This document shows, one piece after another, positions 63,712 to 64,000 of a DNA stretch of 64,000 bases. Numbering within the stretch: the first letter of the stretch is position 1; each line of letters begins with the position of its first letter. The notes under the pieces were generated by a model. The model worked only from the letters and a program-made list of their open reading frames with translations, did not search any database and was not told the DNA's origin. The position numbers were made by a program, and so were the translations under genes. The DNA lies in the NCBI RefSeq assembly GCF_958295425.1, contig NC_081146.1, positions 10,383,985 to 10,447,984 on the forward strand, in the 5' to 3' direction. Origin of the DNA: Solea solea. Taxonomy: Eukaryota > Chordata > Actinopteri > Pleuronectiformes > Soleidae.

Positions 63712-64000
63712 GTATGTTTGTAAATCTGAATCAACTGGAAAAAGAATAATGCAAAAAAAAAAACCTCACTAGTGATGCATTTTAATGTGGAAATCATGCC
63801 ATATTGAAACTATAATTTTATGGCAGGGCAGTAAATGCTTATCTGTCCTTCTGCTTGCAGCTATAAAAACAGCCTTTGTCTGTTCCACGCCAATGGAAAT
63901 GGCTCCCCACAATGACATTAAACAGGCACAGCTTGACCCACACGTCTGATTACTCGTGTAAAGATGACACATTATGTCGGAAAATCGATGGACTCTATCA

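Overview
The window is nuclear DNA from a ray-finned fish, most likely a teleost. It has spliced genes with short GT-AG introns, vertebrate-specific proteins, many AT and CA microsatellites, and small non-autonomous DNA transposons of fish type. There are no bacterial genes, operons, CRISPR arrays or plasmid features. I rebuilt four protein-coding genes exon by exon. Every junction keeps the reading frame, and the encoded proteins follow the known vertebrate families in order and length. Comparisons with human proteins are from memory, not from a search.

Layout: (1) 1-4550, minus: the 5' half of colq, the collagen tail of synaptic acetylcholinesterase (signal peptide, proline-rich attachment domain, start of the triple helix); the gene runs off the left edge. 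(2) 5844-13530, minus: complete hacl1, 17 exons, 568 residues, peroxisomal 2-hydroxyacyl-CoA lyase with a C-terminal peroxisome signal. (3) 15963-30903, minus: complete ankrd28, 28 exons, 1052 residues, an ankyrin-repeat regulatory subunit of protein phosphatase 6. (4) 31000-49300: about 18 kb with no recognisable gene, made of repeats, candidate regulatory motifs and one unexplained small ORF. (5) 49807-63711, plus: the first seven coding exons (339 residues) of hdac9, a class IIa histone deacetylase. These cover the CtBP motif, the glutamine-rich coiled coil, the MEF2-binding helix, the first 14-3-3 site and the nuclear localisation signal. The deacetylase domain lies beyond the right edge.

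The colq-hacl1-ankrd28 order is the same as on human 3p25, but biotinidase (BTD), which lies between HACL1 and ANKRD28 in human, is not there. hdac9 (human 7p21) lies head-to-head with ankrd28, so the gene-poor interval between them includes a synteny junction relative to human. The four genes do not form a pathway. Two share a tissue theme: colq acts at the neuromuscular junction, and hdac9 represses MEF2 in muscle and has MEF2-type sites upstream.

I found no previously undescribed multi-gene system. The most useful non-coding results are several well-delimited mobile elements (one hAT-type element nested inside an older one), the MEF2 sites upstream of hdac9, the missing BTD, and an orphan ORF with a signal-peptide-like start at 34122-34361.
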